Part shown: positions 63,374 to 64,000 of the stretch, piece after piece
How the letters are laid out: each line of letters begins with the position of its first letter
Numbering within the stretch: position 1 is the first letter of the stretch
DNA from: Streptomyces verrucosisporus
Lineage (GTDB): Bacteria > Actinomycetota > Actinomycetes > Streptomycetales > Streptomycetaceae
Length of the DNA: 64,000 nt
Assembly (NCBI RefSeq): GCF_017114865.1
Contig: NZ_JADEYH010000017.1
Location: 1 to 64,000 of the forward strand
Reading direction: 5' to 3'
Notes under the pieces: model-generated
The model's database searches: none
Seen by the model: the letters and a program-made list of their open reading frames with translations, nothing else
What the model was told of the DNA's origin: nothing
Program-made: the position numbers and the translations under genes

Positions 63374-64000
63374 TCATCCCGCCTTCGTCGCCGGCTCCTT
63401 CGGCAGGAGGAACACCAGCAGGGCCGCGAGTGCCGCGATGGCGAAGGCCGCCAGAGACGTCAGCGCGAAGGCGTGTCCGGCCGCGCCCACCTCGTCGCCC
63501 GTGGCGGCGCCCGTGTGGAAGGAGTGGAAGAACACCGCTCCGACGACCGCCACGCCCAGCGCGCCACCGACCTGCTGGGCCGTGGACAAGGAGCCCGAGG
63601 CCATGCCCGCGGCCCGCGGGTCGATTCGCGCGAGGACCGTGTTGAGCAGCGGTGTGACCAGCAGCCCGCCCCCCACGCTCTGCAGCATCAGGGTGGGGAT
63701 GACCAGGAGGGGGGTGAGGCGCGGCCCGGACAGCAGCACCACGGCGGTGGTCAGATACCCGGCCGCGAGGACGATCGCGCCGACCTCCAGTACGCGTCGG
63801 CCGTACTTCGGCACGATACGTCCGGCGACCATGCTGCAGACGAAGAAGGTCACCGCGGCCGGCGTGTAGACCAGCCCGGAGCCGAGGGCGGACATGCCCA
63901 GTCCGTCCTGCATCGAGACGGACAGCGACAGGTAGTAGGACGTCAGGAGCGCGTACACGGCGAGGACGAGGACGACGCCGAGCGAGAACGAGCGCTGCGA
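63374..64000 (-). CDS. MFS exporter (DHA2/EmrB-QacA type), partial; 5' part outside the window
   Basis: The window contains the last 208 residues of a drug-proton antiporter-type permease. The frame stays open to base 64000, so the start lies beyond the edge. About six transmembrane helices are visible, with the DHA2 features PRAAGMASGSLSTAQQVGGA and LGVAVVGAVFF and the loop AGRIVPKYGRRVLEVGAIVL. It exports an unknown drug or metabolite. It converges with the TetR gene, which may control it. Confidence 0.9.
   Translation of the reverse strand, partial: SQRSFSLGVVLVLAVYALLTSYYLSLSVSMQDGLGMSALGSGLVYTPAAVTFFVCSMVAGRIVPKYGRRVLEVGAIVLAAGYLTTAVVLLSGPRLTPLLVIPTLMLQSVGGGLLVTPLLNTVLARIDPRAAGMASGSLSTAQQVGGALGVAVVGAVFFHSFHTGAATGDEVGAAGHAFALTSLAAFAIAALAALLVFLLPKEPATKAG

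Overview
The window is chromosomal DNA of a very GC-rich actinomycete, almost certainly a Streptomyces. The evidence is the strong third-position GC bias, GTG/TTG starts, near-absence of TTA codons, F420-dependent and SigB/F-type genes, and the gene order ccr-meaA-mcl-mch-mcd-psd-pssA. As I recall, that order matches the SCO6467-SCO6473 region of S. coelicolor. I see no rRNA or tRNA genes, insertion sequences, CRISPR arrays or prophage genes. About 62 genes are supported, two of them carrying internal deletions.

Layout. 0.1-3.5 kb: a pterin dehydratase divergent from an MmyB-like regulator, then a membrane-anchored phosphodiesterase. 3.8-8.5 kb: two metallo-beta-lactamase-fold hydrolases, a DedA membrane protein, an aminotransferase-fold protein that contains no lysine, and a GAF-ANTAR RNA-binding regulator. 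8.7-12.1 kb: a PAS-GAF protein, a SigB/F-type sigma factor and an F420-dependent oxidoreductase. 12.2-20.4 kb: accessory genes, namely DUF402, DUF6158, a bacterial eRF1-like protein, an internally deleted methyltransferase, VOC, MDR, LapA-like, Sfp-type phosphopantetheinyl transferase, methyltransferase, SDR and a streptomycin-6-kinase-like protein. 20.4-25.7 kb: a peptidase block (S66, S9, M20, M55). 25.7-30.5 kb: methyltransferase, SRPBCC, a radical SAM gene with a LexA-type box, GNAT, a small protein, and a HEAT-repeat gene carrying a TTA codon.

30.8-41.7 kb is the metabolic core. It holds a double 3-hydroxyacyl-CoA dehydrogenase, a TetR regulator, and five enzymes of the ethylmalonyl-CoA pathway: Ccr, Ecm/MeaA, Mcl, Mch and Mcd. 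Psd and PssA (phosphatidylethanolamine synthesis) follow. 42.0-47.1 kb is a complete branched-chain amino-acid-type ABC importer operon. 47.3-50.4 kb holds a glycerate kinase and a BCCT transporter. 50.5-58.3 kb holds an orphan antitoxin-like protein, an FAD oxidoreductase with an IMPase, a gamma-glutamyltransferase, a sirtuin and a GntR regulator. 58.3-64 kb holds exonuclease III, an MBL protein, a PcaD-PcaC fusion, a disrupted secreted esterase with a CBM2 remnant, a TetR regulator and the C-terminal part of an MFS exporter.

How the genes work together. The 30.8-40 kb genes convert acetoacetyl/crotonyl-CoA-level intermediates to glyoxylate and propionyl-CoA, the Streptomyces route for acetate assimilation and for ethylmalonyl/methylmalonyl-CoA precursors. 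A tandem repeat sits on the predicted ccr promoter next to the TetR gene. The PcaD-PcaC fusion and the disrupted esterase are divergent around a clean 19-bp palindrome, which suggests shared control of aromatic-ester use. The region from 5 to 11 kb concentrates regulators (ANTAR, PAS-GAF, sigma factor) around an uncharacterised aminotransferase-like/MBL gene pair and is the least explained part of the window. Many genes have a -10-like hexamer 6-8 nt before the start codon, suggesting leaderless mRNAs.
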